The translations under genes were made by a program, and so were the position numbers. From NCBI GenBank assembly GCA_945835425.1, contig CAMAJC010000090.1, positions 1 through 7,137 of the forward strand: a DNA stretch of 7,137 bases, read 5' to 3'. Shown here one piece after another: positions 1 to 5,839 of the stretch. The notes below the pieces were generated by a model, which did no database searches, had not been told where the DNA came from, and saw nothing but the letters and a program-made list of their open reading frames with translations. This DNA is from an uncultured Clostridia bacterium. Its GTDB lineage: Bacteria; Bacillota; Clostridia; Oscillospirales; Ruminococcaceae. Numbering within the stretch: the first letter of the stretch is position 1; every line of letters starts with the position of its first letter.

Positions 1-201
1 ATTATCCCCTTTGACCTGAACACTGCAACTGCAGAGCAGCTCATTTCCCTGCCGGGCATCGGCGAGGAGCTTGCCGGGCGTATCATCGCATACCGTGACG
101 AGGTGGGCGCATTTGTGTCCGTGGATGAACTTTTAAACGTCAAGGGTATCGGTGAGAAGAAACTGGCGGATATCCGGCCATATCTGTATGTGAATGAATA
201 A
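1..201 (+). CDS. comEA: ComEA-like helix-hairpin-helix DNA-binding protein, C-terminal part
   Basis: This is the last 66 codons of a gene that begins before the window, ending in TAA at 199-201. The visible part is a tandem helix-hairpin-helix (HhH) module: 'LNTATAEQLISLPGIGEELA' is followed by 'FVSVDELLNVKGIGEKKLADI'-like sequence, so there are two hairpins of the PGIG and KGIG type. HhH pairs of this kind bind the DNA backbone without sequence specificity. In ComEA of naturally competent Gram-positives they form the C-terminal, extracellular DNA receptor domain that passes DNA to the ComEC channel. Full-length ComEA also has an N-terminal membrane anchor and often an SLBB domain, which would lie outside the window. 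Many HhH proteins of this length and ending are annotated as ComEA without proof of competence. The domain is certain and the name is likely. No terminator follows; the next promoter begins 7 nt after the stop. Confidence 0.82.
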   Translation: MIPFDLNTATAEQLISLPGIGEELAGRIIAYRDEVGAFVSVDELLNVKGIGEKKLADIRPYLYVNE

Positions 202-207
202 AAAAGC

Positions 208-236
208 TTGACAAATGTATGCAGGCGTGATACACT
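208..236 (+). promoter_or_regulatory. Sigma-70-type promoter of the acetyltransferase gene
   Basis: A perfect -35 box TTGACA (208-213) is followed by a 17-nt spacer and a -10 box TACACT (231-236). TG at 228-229 makes an extended -10 (TGnTACACT). Transcription should start near 243, leaving a leader of about 28 nt before the ATG at 271. The spacing and boxes fit a housekeeping promoter well. It lies directly after the comEA-like stop codon, so the acetyltransferase has its own promoter. Confidence 0.75.
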
Positions 237-270
237 GGGCCTTAAATTATTCTGAGAAAGAAGGGGTTCC

Positions 271-828
271 ATGTACACGCCTTTTAAAGTCGGCGATACC
301 AGAATTGAGACGGAGCGCCTGCTGCTGCGCGGCTGGGAGGATACCCGGCAGGACGCAGAGGACTTGTATGCCTATGCTCAGCTGGAAATAGTCGGCCGCC
401 CTGCCGGATGGAAGTATCATGCATCTGTCGAAGAAAGCCGGAAAATCCTGCGGATGTTTGTGGAAGAGGACGATTGTTTTGCAGTGGTTTCCAAAGAAAC
501 CGGTAAGGTAATCGGTTCTCTCGGGCTGCATGAGCCGAAAGCTATGGATGCGGACGACCCGCGGCGCGGTTTGGAGGTCGGGTACGTTTTAAACCCCGAT
601 TACTGGGGAAAAGGCATGATGACCGAAGCCGTCCGGGCTGTCATCGACTGGGTTTTCCACAATACCGACGCAGAAGTCCTCTTCTGCGGGCACTTTACCT
701 TCAATGACCGCAGCAGGCGGGTTATCGAAAAATGCGGGTTTACCTATCTGAAAAACTGCGTCTGTGTTTCGGAGCAGCTGGGCGAGACCTTTGACGAGAA
801 AATGTACATCCTGACAAAAAATGCATAA
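271..828 (+). CDS. GNAT-family N-acetyltransferase, RimJ/RimL type
   Basis: A 185-residue protein of the usual length for RimJ/RimL-like GNAT enzymes, which transfer acetyl from acetyl-CoA to an amino group (ribosomal protein N-termini, antibiotics, polyamines or other amines). It opens with the typical ETERLLLR strand (13-20). The acetyl-CoA-binding motif A follows at about 102-120 (EVGYVLNPDYWGKGMMTEA), where WGKGMMTEA supplies the pyrophosphate-binding turn. The later motif with N145, S148 and the CGF ending (about 145-157) is also typical. The start is supported by GAAGGGG at 260-266, close before the ATG, and by an upstream promoter at 208-236. It appears to be a single-gene transcript closed by the hairpin at 832-872. 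The substrate cannot be told from sequence. Nothing links it clearly to its neighbours. Confidence 0.9.
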   Translation: MYTPFKVGDTRIETERLLLRGWEDTRQDAEDLYAYAQLEIVGRPAGWKYHASVEESRKILRMFVEEDDCFAVVSKETGKVIGSLGLHEPKAMDADDPRRGLEVGYVLNPDYWGKGMMTEAVRAVIDWVFHNTDAEVLFCGHFTFNDRSRRVIEKCGFTYLKNCVCVSEQLGETFDEKMYILTKNA

Positions 829-831
829 ACC

Positions 832-872
832 AAAAAGCCGCGAACCGGGTCATTCCCAGCTCGCGGTTTTTT
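832..872. terminator. Bidirectional rho-independent terminator between convergent genes
   Basis: The left arm AAAAAGCCGCGA (832-843) pairs with the right arm TCGCGGTTTTTT (861-872) with a single G-U pair. Inside is a smaller GGG/CCC pairing. Read on the plus strand the GC stem ends in TTTTTT and closes the acetyltransferase transcript. Read on the minus strand it ends in CTTTTT and lies just after the lysC stop at 883. One element therefore probably serves both converging units. Confidence 0.85.
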
Positions 873-882
873 ATGCGCAAAA

Positions 883-1356
883 TCAGTTGTTGATGAAAGC
901 TTCGGACAGCGCGTTCATCGCCTTGACGCCCTGGTCGCGGTCGATCAGGACAGAGATCTTGATCTCGGAGGTGGAGATCATCTTGATGTTGATGTTGGCT
1001 TCGTAGAGAGCCTCGAACATCTTTGCAGCAACACCGGGGTTGGACTGCATGCCGGCGCCGACGATCGAAACCTTGGTTACGTTGTCGGCAATCTCGATCT
1101 TATTGGGTCTGAGGATATCCCGCGCGCTTTCGAGGACTTCTTTGGCCATTTCGGCGGAGTCTCTGGGAACAGTGAAGCTGATGTCCTTGGTGCCGTCACG
1201 GCCGATCGACTGGAGGATGATGTCGACGTTGATCTTCTTGGATGCCAGCAGGGAGAAAATCTTGTATGCGATGCCGGGTTTGTCGGGCAGACCGACGACT
1301 GCAATACGGACTACGTCATCATCTTTTGCTACGCCTTTGATCAGTAATTTTTCCAT
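883..1356 (-). CDS. Possible aspartokinase beta subunit from an internal in-frame start in lysC
   Basis: Codon 246 of lysC is an ATG (1354-1356) preceded by AAAGAGGT; the AGAGG core at 1365-1369 lies 8 nt before it. Translation from here would give 157 residues beginning MEKLLIKGVA, consisting of just the two ACT domains. B. subtilis aspartokinase II and C. glutamicum LysC are known to be alpha2-beta2 enzymes whose beta chain is made from such an internal start, and this ATG falls at the same place, the boundary between kinase and regulatory parts. The ribosome binding site and the ATG are seen in the sequence. That the product is made here is inferred from the homologous systems. The same bases also encode lysC residues KEVTKM, so some match to a Shine-Dalgarno could be chance. 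Confidence 0.5.
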   Translation of the reverse strand: MEKLLIKGVAKDDDVVRIAVVGLPDKPGIAYKIFSLLASKKINVDIILQSIGRDGTKDISFTVPRDSAEMAKEVLESARDILRPNKIEIADNVTKVSIVGAGMQSNPGVAAKMFEALYEANINIKMISTSEIKISVLIDRDQGVKAMNALSEAFINN

Positions 1357-2091
1357 TTTCGTTACCTCTTTGACTTTCGTACCGGGTTTGTGTTCCAGGC
1401 TGGAGCATACCTCCAGATTGACATTGTATTTCTTGGCCATTTCGACCGAACGGTTGTGCAGGACCTGTGCGCCGCAGGAGGCCAGCTCCAGCATCTCGTC
1501 GAAGGAAATTTCGTCCAGCTTCTTGGCGGACGGAACCAGACGGGGGTCAGCGGTGTAGACGCCGTCGACGTCGGTGTAAATCTGGCAGAGGTCCGCTTTC
1601 ATGGCTGCTGCGATCGCAACGGCGCTGGTGTCGCTGCCGCCGCGGCCGAGGGTGGTCACGTCGTCATAACGGTTGACGCCCTGGAAGCCGGTGACGATGA
1701 TGATCCGCTTTTTGTCCAGTTCCCGCTCCATACGCTCGGTGTCGATCTTTTTGATGCGGGCTTTGGAGTAGTTGGAGTCGGTGTAAAAGCCGGCCTGGTG
1801 GCCGTTCAGGGAGATGACCGGGTAACCCAGCGATTCAATGGCCATGGCCAGGAGGGACGCGGAAATCTGCTCGCCGGTGTTCAGCAACATATCCATTTCC
1901 CGTTTGCTGGCATGGGGGTTGATGTCGTTGGCCTTTTCGATCAGGTCGTCGGTGGTATCGCCCTGGGCGGATACGACGGCGATGACGTTGTTGCCGTTTT
2001 TGTAGGTATTGGTGATGATATTGGCGACATTGAAGATGCGTTCTTTATCTTTGACAGACGTGCCGCCGAATTTTTGTACAATCAGTCTCAT
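883..2091 (-). CDS. lysC: Aspartate kinase (aspartokinase), two C-terminal ACT domains
   Basis: Phosphorylates aspartate with ATP in the cytoplasm, the first step towards lysine, threonine, methionine and diaminopimelate. With the chosen start it has 402 residues, the length of Bacillus LysC-type enzymes. Kinase motifs are FGGTSV (8-13), TLGRGGSDTSA (about 147-157) and YTDVDGVYTADPR (172-184). Two ACT domains follow, at about 260-325 and 338-402; the second carries NPGVAAKMFEALYEANINI and STSEIKISVLI, typical of feedback-sensitive enzymes. An in-frame ATG lies 12 nt upstream (2103) but has no nearby Shine-Dalgarno. The ATG at 2091 has GGAGG at 2097-2101, 5 nt away, and gives the usual MRLIVQKFGG N-terminus. 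It is the last gene of the pheB-like/hom/lysC unit, 49 nt after hom. Lysine and/or threonine inhibition is expected from the family, not shown here. A likely internal start at 1356 is listed separately. Confidence 0.95.
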   Translation of the reverse strand: MRLIVQKFGGTSVKDKERIFNVANIITNTYKNGNNVIAVVSAQGDTTDDLIEKANDINPHASKREMDMLLNTGEQISASLLAMAIESLGYPVISLNGHQAGFYTDSNYSKARIKKIDTERMERELDKKRIIIVTGFQGVNRYDDVTTLGRGGSDTSAVAIAAAMKADLCQIYTDVDGVYTADPRLVPSAKKLDEISFDEMLELASCGAQVLHNRSVEMAKKYNVNLEVCSSLEHKPGTKVKEVTKMEKLLIKGVAKDDDVVRIAVVGLPDKPGIAYKIFSLLASKKINVDIILQSIGRDGTKDISFTVPRDSAEMAKEVLESARDILRPNKIEIADNVTKVSIVGAGMQSNPGVAAKMFEALYEANINIKMISTSEIKISVLIDRDQGVKAMNALSEAFINN

Positions 2092-2105
2092 AACTGCCTC
2101 CATTC

Positions 2106-2126
2106 AGGTAGCGGATACCGCTCCTA
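2106..2126 (-). other. Small hairpin in the hom-lysC gap
   Basis: In the 49-nt gap between hom and lysC, AGCGG (2110-2114) and CCGCT (2118-2122) form a 5-bp stem with a 3-nt loop just upstream of the lysC Shine-Dalgarno at 2097-2101. No U tract follows, so it is not a terminator. It could affect mRNA stability or lysC translation, or be chance. Confidence 0.3.
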
Positions 2127-2140
2127 TTTCGATATCGCAA

Positions 2141-3376
2141 TCAATAATCCAGAACACGGATCATGGATTTAACGGAAATCTTATTGCCAAGGGTGCTGAT
2201 CTTATCGTCCAGTTCATACTCCGTCATTATGTCGGTGACAAAGGCAACCTCGTCTGCCGGCTGTCCGGGACGGCTGAGCCAGGTGACGTCGCCGAAAGCA
2301 TCGGCAATATCGGGCTGTGCTGCACCGCACAGATCGGCGCGGATATAGAACTGCAGCGGCGCTTCCTTATAGTCCGCGACGTTGTCGGCATCGGAATCCT
2401 TCCAGCTGAGGGATTTGCTGGTGCTGCTGGCTTTGGAGATATCGATCATATCTGCAACGACAGCGCTGGCGGTCGGGAACTTTCCTGCACCGCGTCCGTA
2501 GAATACGACGTCGCCGGTGGCGTTGCCGCGGATCAGGATGCCGTTGAAAACATCGTCGATCCCGGCCAGCTGGCTGTGGGAGGAGAGCAGCGCCGGATAA
2601 ACCGTCGCATACATCTTGCCATTATCCAGCTTTTTGGCTCGTCCGATCAGCTTGATGACGCCGCCCCAGTTTTCCGCATAGGCGACATCGTCCAGCGTCA
2701 GTTTGGTGATGCCCTCGGTGTAGACCGTATGGGGATAAACATGGCTGCCGAAAGCCAGAGACGCCAGGATGCAGATCTTGCGGCAGGCGTCATGCCCTTC
2801 CACGTCGGCAGCGGGATTGCGCTCCGCGTAGCCGAGCTGCTGGGCAGTGGCGAGGGCCTCATCAAACGGGACCGATTCATGGATCATCTTGGTCAGAATG
2901 TAGTTGGTTGTTCCGTTGAGGATGCCGGCGACCTCGGTGATCTCGTTGGCAGCCAGGCACTGGTGCATCGGACGGATGATCGGGATGCCGCCGCCGACGC
3001 TGGCCTCAAAAAAGTAGTTGACGTTGTGCTCTTTGGCAATCGCCAGCAGCTGCGCGCCCTTTGCCGCGACCAGCTCCTTGTTGGAGGTGACGACGCTCTT
3101 GCCGTGCTCCAGAAGGGATTTCGTAAAATCAAAGGCCGGAGAAAGACCGCCCATGACTTCCGCGACGATCGAAATTTCGGGGTCGTTCAGGATTTCGTTA
3201 AAATCCTTCGTAAATTTATCCGCATAAGGCAGATCAGGAAACTCGCGGATGTCCAGAATCCGCTTGACCTCGATCTCCTGCCCGGCGCGGGAAGTAATGC
3301 TTTTTGCGTTTTTTTGGAACAGCTCGACAACGCCGGAGCCGACGGTGCCGTGTCCCAGAACGGCAACTTTTACCAT
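2141..3376 (-). CDS. hom: Homoserine dehydrogenase with a degenerate C-terminal ACT domain
   Basis: Reduces aspartate semialdehyde to homoserine with NAD(P)H, the branch point to threonine and methionine. With the chosen start it has 411 residues. An N-terminal Rossmann fold carries GHGTVGSG (8-15). Next come TSNKELVAAKG with the likely catalytic lysine K100, GILNGTTNYILT (about 152-163), the substrate/catalytic stretch NPAADVEGHDACRK (about 187-200) and GRGAGKFPTASAVVAD (about 294-309). The last 70 or so residues align with the usual ACT domain (start FYIRADL) but lack the normal PGVL turn and are shortened. Of two in-frame ATGs, 3397 has no Shine-Dalgarno. The one at 3376 has AGAAAGGG about 9 nt upstream and starts MVKVAVLGHG as the family does. 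It lies 33 nt after the pheB-like gene and 49 nt before lysC, so the three are probably co-transcribed. Confidence 0.95.
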   Translation of the reverse strand: MVKVAVLGHGTVGSGVVELFQKNAKSITSRAGQEIEVKRILDIREFPDLPYADKFTKDFNEILNDPEISIVAEVMGGLSPAFDFTKSLLEHGKSVVTSNKELVAAKGAQLLAIAKEHNVNYFFEASVGGGIPIIRPMHQCLAANEITEVAGILNGTTNYILTKMIHESVPFDEALATAQQLGYAERNPAADVEGHDACRKICILASLAFGSHVYPHTVYTEGITKLTLDDVAYAENWGGVIKLIGRAKKLDNGKMYATVYPALLSSHSQLAGIDDVFNGILIRGNATGDVVFYGRGAGKFPTASAVVADMIDISKASSTSKSLSWKDSDADNVADYKEAPLQFYIRADLCGAAQPDIADAFGDVTWLSRPGQPADEVAFVTDIMTEYELDDKISTLGNKISVKSMIRVLDY

Positions 3377-3409
3377 CTGTGCCAACCCTTTCTCCATAGG
3401 TTTATTTCA

Positions 3410-3844
3410 TTATATTCTCTTGACTGAAACAACGCCATAAATCTCTGACAGAGATGCGAGAATTTCGTCCAGATCGGTGCGGTCCCGGTTGATCCGGATG
3501 CTGATCGTGACGACCGCGACGGTGTCCACAGGGATGTTCTGGTTGACAGTCAGGATGTTGGCGCCCGCTTCGTACAGCTGCTGCAGAACGCGGGACAGGA
3601 CACCTGGTTCGTCCGAAAGGCGCATATACAGGGTGCTCAGCTGTCCGGAAGCGTTCTCTTCATAGACCTTTACGTTGTCCTTGTATTTATAGTACGCGCT
3701 GCGGGAGATGCCGACCATGCGGCAGGCTTCCGATGAGTTCTTGGCCTGGGCCTTGGACAGCAGCCGTTTGGCTTCGATGACCTTCAGAAAAACGCTGGGA
3801 AGTACGTCGGCGCTTACCACGAGAAACCGGGGTTTTTCTTCCAT
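3410..3844 (-). CDS. pheB: PheB-like HTH/ACT domain protein (UPF0735 family)
   Basis: A 144-residue protein matching in layout and length the UPF0735/PheB family of Firmicutes. The N-terminal half has a helix-turn-helix-like stretch (about 25-56, with VGISRSAYYKYKD) that resembles a small DNA-binding domain. The C-terminal half (71-144) is an ACT domain with the ligand-loop motif DEPGVLSRVLQQLYEAGANI. ACT domains usually bind amino acids. In B. subtilis pheB sits beside pheA (phenylalanine synthesis), and its biochemical role is not settled. Here it leads a unit with hom and lysC, which suggests it senses an aspartate-family or aromatic amino acid. That is inference. The start is well supported by AGGAGG (plus-strand CCTCCT at 3851-3856), 6 nt before the ATG. 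The stop is 33 nt before hom. Confidence 0.88.
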   Translation of the reverse strand: MEEKPRFLVVSADVLPSVFLKVIEAKRLLSKAQAKNSSEACRMVGISRSAYYKYKDNVKVYEENASGQLSTLYMRLSDEPGVLSRVLQQLYEAGANILTVNQNIPVDTVAVVTISIRINRDRTDLDEILASLSEIYGVVSVKRI

Positions 3845-4081
3845 GATTAACCTCCTATATAGATTTCAAAAGTTTCTGTATCGAAAACATATGTCAATGT
3901 GCTAGAGACAATAATATCACTTCGGCTCCGATTCTTCAACCGGCAAATTCGACAAAGAATAACTGATTTCCGCAAAAATTTTCTGCCGCAACAAAATATT
4001 CCCGGTTTTACTCGATTTTGCGACAAATTACGCGCATAAAAATGCAGATATCATATATTGACTGTGCAGAATTTCAGTTTT
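3845..4081. promoter_or_regulatory. Intergenic control region upstream of pheB-like/hom/lysC
   Basis: These 237 nt are AT-rich compared with the genes and hold no convincing ORF. They contain the ribosome binding site of the pheB-like gene, a plausible minus-strand promoter (3911-3939) and upstream symmetric elements. These are a near-palindrome at 3972-3986, CCGCAA twice with a 16-nt period (3970 and 3986), and AACCGG/CCGGTT arms at 3938 and 4002. I looked for a lysine riboswitch and a T-box (its GGGTGGNACCGCG signature) and saw neither. I saw no clear terminator for the symporter gene that ends at 4082. Confidence 0.6.
3911..3939 (-). promoter_or_regulatory. Predicted sigma-70 promoter of the pheB-like/hom/lysC unit
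   Basis: On the minus strand TTGAAG (-35, 3934-3939) is followed by a 17-nt spacer and TATTAT (-10, 3911-3916, 5 of 6 to consensus). Transcription would begin near 3904, giving a leader of about 60 nt to the ATG at 3844. A better -35 word, TTGACA, lies at 3892-3897, but nothing like a -10 box stands 16-18 nt downstream of it. Confidence 0.5.
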
Positions 4082-5434
4082 TTAGGCAAAATCCGAAAAT
4101 GTTTCCGCACGGACTGTTTTTTTCAGCTGGAAGATTGCGAGAAGATTCGGGATGGACATATAAAAATTGAGCAGATCGGATACGGACAGGACTGTCTGTA
4201 CTGGGAACGCAGTCCCGATAATGATGGCCGCGAGAAATAAACAGCGGTAGATCCACTGCCCTTTCTTTCCGGCACCGAGGTAAATAAGCGCGCTTTCGCC
4301 GCACCAGCTCCAGCAGAGGATGCTCGAAAAGGCAAAGAGCGCGGTCGAAATGCCGAGAAAGATGCCTGCGCCGTCCCCTAAAACCGAGGAAAACGCGGCG
4401 ACGGTCAGTTCGGCTCCGTCCAGCCCGGTCGAAAGACTGCCGGTCAGCAGCAGCACTGCGGCCGTCATTGTGCACATGATCAGGGTATCCAGCGCGACCT
4501 CCGCTACGCCCCATAATCCTTCGTCTGACGGCGAATCGTTGTCCGCAGAGCCGTGGATGATCGGCGCAGAACCCATGCCGGCTTCGTTGGTGAAGATGCC
4601 GCGGGTGATGCCGCTGCGGAAGGCGCGGCCGACGAAGATTCCCGTCACCCCTCCGGCAGCGCTGCGGGCAGAAAAAGCGTCCTGCAAAATCAGGGCGAAC
4701 ATCCCGGGCAGCTGGTCAAAACGGCTGAGAATGACGACCGCTGCTCCAATAAGATAAATCCCGCCGATCAGCGGGATCAGCCGCTCCGACGCGGAGACGA
4801 TCCGTTTTTTGCCGCCGACCATGACACATCCGACCGCCAGCGCCATCATCACGCCGGTGACAAGGACCGGCAGGTGCAGCGACGCTTCCAGCGAATCGGC
4901 AGCGGCGTTGGACTGGGCCATGTTGCCGACCCCGAAGGATGCGCCGATACAGCCGCAGGCAAAGACACAGGAAAGGAGATTCCCGCCGAAAGCCCGCTCG
5001 ATATAATACATCGGTCCGCCCTCTTTGCCGCTTCTGAACCGGACGGAAAGAAAAATCTCCGCATATTTGAGAGACATCCCAAAAATCGCGCTGACCCACA
5101 TCCAAAAGACCGCGCCGGGACCTCCGGCAGTCAGCGCCGCGGCGATTCCGGCGATATTCCCTGTCCCGAGCGTCCCTGCCAGCGCGGCAGCAGACGCTCC
5201 AAAAGACGAGATTCCCTTCTGGCGGTCTTTTCCAGATGCGCCGCCAAAAAAGCGGCGGAGCGCCAATGGGAGCTTTCTTTGGGGATAAAAGCGGAGATAA
5301 ACCGTGAGATAAAGGCCGAAAACGGTCATGACTGCTCCAAAAAGGGTGAGCGCAAGGGTTTTAAGGCGCAGAAAAGTGTCCAGAGAAATCCCTCCTGAAA
5401 GTTTTGGCTTTGAAGCGGCCTTTTCTCTGGACAT
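4082..5434 (-). CDS. AGCS-family sodium:alanine/glycine symporter
   Basis: A 450-residue membrane protein with about ten or eleven hydrophobic segments, the normal size for alanine or glycine:cation symporters (AGCS, SSF-related LeuT fold), which import a small neutral amino acid with Na+. Family hallmarks are GLYLTVYLRFYPQRKLP (40-56), the signature TGNIAGIAAALTAGGPG (91-107), GGPMYYIERAFGG (139-151), NMAQSNAAADSLE (171-183) and FTNEAGMGSAPIIHG (281-295). Substrate cannot be fixed from sequence; alanine or glycine is usual. The ATG at 5434 is the most upstream possible start, since a TAA lies in frame 9 nt before it. Its Shine-Dalgarno is poor (AAGG touching the ATG), and the start region forms an inverted repeat. 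A strong AGGAGGG lies inside codons 13-15, 6 nt before CTG codon 18. It follows hisE by 78 nt on the same strand and may receive readthrough from the his operon. Confidence 0.93.
   Translation of the reverse strand: MSREKAASKPKLSGGISLDTFLRLKTLALTLFGAVMTVFGLYLTVYLRFYPQRKLPLALRRFFGGASGKDRQKGISSFGASAAALAGTLGTGNIAGIAAALTAGGPGAVFWMWVSAIFGMSLKYAEIFLSVRFRSGKEGGPMYYIERAFGGNLLSCVFACGCIGASFGVGNMAQSNAAADSLEASLHLPVLVTGVMMALAVGCVMVGGKKRIVSASERLIPLIGGIYLIGAAVVILSRFDQLPGMFALILQDAFSARSAAGGVTGIFVGRAFRSGITRGIFTNEAGMGSAPIIHGSADNDSPSDEGLWGVAEVALDTLIMCTMTAAVLLLTGSLSTGLDGAELTVAAFSSVLGDGAGIFLGISTALFAFSSILCWSWCGESALIYLGAGKKGQWIYRCLFLAAIIIGTAFPVQTVLSVSDLLNFYMSIPNLLAIFQLKKTVRAETFSDFA
5377..5433 (-). repeat. Perfect 12-bp inverted repeat over the symporter start
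   Basis: TGTCCAGAGAAA (5377-5388) and TTTCTCTGGACA (5422-5433) are exact inverse complements separated by 33 nt. In the mRNA they would pair codons 1-5 with codons 16-20 and place the AGGAGGG of codons 13-15 in the loop. A few weaker G-U and A-U pairs may extend the stem outward past one mismatch. It could control translation initiation. Coding of both arms by conserved residues is unlikely, because they lie in the variable N-terminal tail of the protein. Confidence 0.75.
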
Positions 5435-5467
5435 CCTTTTTTATGAACAGATGGGTGCGGCAGTACC

Positions 5468-5490
5468 GGTGGCGGTCAAAGACCGCCGCT
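5468..5490. other. Hairpin between hisE and the symporter gene
   Basis: GGCGGTC (5471-5477), loop AAA, GACCGCC (5481-5487) form a strong 7-bp GC stem that can extend by weaker pairs. On the minus strand it lies 26 nt after the hisE stop, but the sequence after it (ACCGGTACTG) has no U tract. It is therefore not a canonical rho-independent terminator. It may slow or process the transcript between the his genes and the symporter. Confidence 0.5.
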
Positions 5491-5512
5491 ACAGTATTTA
5501 ATCGATTACGCC

Positions 5513-5839
5513 TCAGGTGTTATGGTCGGAAACGTGGAACTGCTTGAGGTTGCCGATCTTCTGGCGGCGCTGCTCCAGCACCTCTTCGACCTCTTCCAGC
5601 GAGAGGTTTTGCTGCGCCATCAGCACCAGCACATGATAAACCAGATCGCTGATCTCGTTTTTCAGCTCGTCGTTGTCCATATTTTTGGCGGCAATGATCA
5701 TCTCGGAACATTCCTCGCCGCACTTTTTCAGAATCTTATCCAGACCCTTTTCAAACAGGTAGCAGGTATAGGAACCCTCCTGCGGGTTTTCCTGCCGCCC
5801 TTTTATGACCTCGTAAAGGCCCTGCAGTGTTTCATTCAT
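5513..5839 (-). CDS. hisE: Phosphoribosyl-ATP pyrophosphatase
   Basis: Hydrolyses phosphoribosyl-ATP to phosphoribosyl-AMP and pyrophosphate, the second step of histidine synthesis. The 108-residue product is a stand-alone HisE of the all-alpha MazG-like NTP pyrophosphatase fold. It carries EGSYTCYLFEKGLDKILKK (21-39), the metal-binding GEECSE (E42, E43, E46) and the downstream ELKNEISDLVYHVL with E62 and D65. A longer reading frame runs back to 5920, but its extra 27 residues duplicate hisI sequence in another frame. The ATG at 5839 has AGAGGAG (plus-strand 5847-5853) 7 nt upstream and gives the family N-terminus MNETLQGLYEVI. Its first 8 nt overlap the end of hisI (ATGAATGA), so translation is probably coupled. 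In many bacteria HisI and HisE are fused; here they are separate. Confidence 0.95.
   Translation of the reverse strand: MNETLQGLYEVIKGRQENPQEGSYTCYLFEKGLDKILKKCGEECSEMIIAAKNMDNDELKNEISDLVYHVLVLMAQQNLSLEEVEEVLEQRRQKIGNLKQFHVSDHNT

Noticed and set aside
2092..2103. lysC start at 2103
   Set aside because: Its closest upstream purine-rich site is about 17 nt away, while GGAGG sits 5 nt before the ATG at 2091.
3405..3418. A TATAAT word on the minus strand between the pheB-like gene and hom
   Set aside because: No acceptable -35 box stands 16-18 nt upstream (only TTGTTT at a 12-nt spacing), so I do not call an internal promoter.
2009..3427. Plus-strand open frame of 472 codons opposite hom and the start of lysC
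   Set aside because: It is antisense to two clear genes, has no ribosome binding site of note, and its composition (G, A, D and V rich) is what the complement of GC-biased codons produces. Similar antisense frames at 1390-2172, 4553-5398 and 6548-7114 were dismissed for the same reason.
3869..3897. TTGACA on the minus strand at 3892-3897 as a second promoter
   Set aside because: The words at the -10 position (AACTTT and neighbours) match the consensus at only two positions.
4034..4050. GCAT...ATGC pairing as a terminator for the symporter gene
   Set aside because: The stem is only 4 bp, and the T run lies in the loop rather than after the stem.
3845..4081. Lysine riboswitch or T-box leader before the aspartate-pathway genes
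   Set aside because: No T-box signature or lysine-riboswitch core was visible, and the predicted leader is only about 60 nt. A covariance-model search (Infernal/Rfam) with a significant hit would overturn this.
4058..4240. Small plus-strand ORF of 60 codons after a TTGACT word
   Set aside because: It is antisense to the 3' end of the symporter gene, lacks a ribosome binding site and a -10 box, and resembles nothing known.
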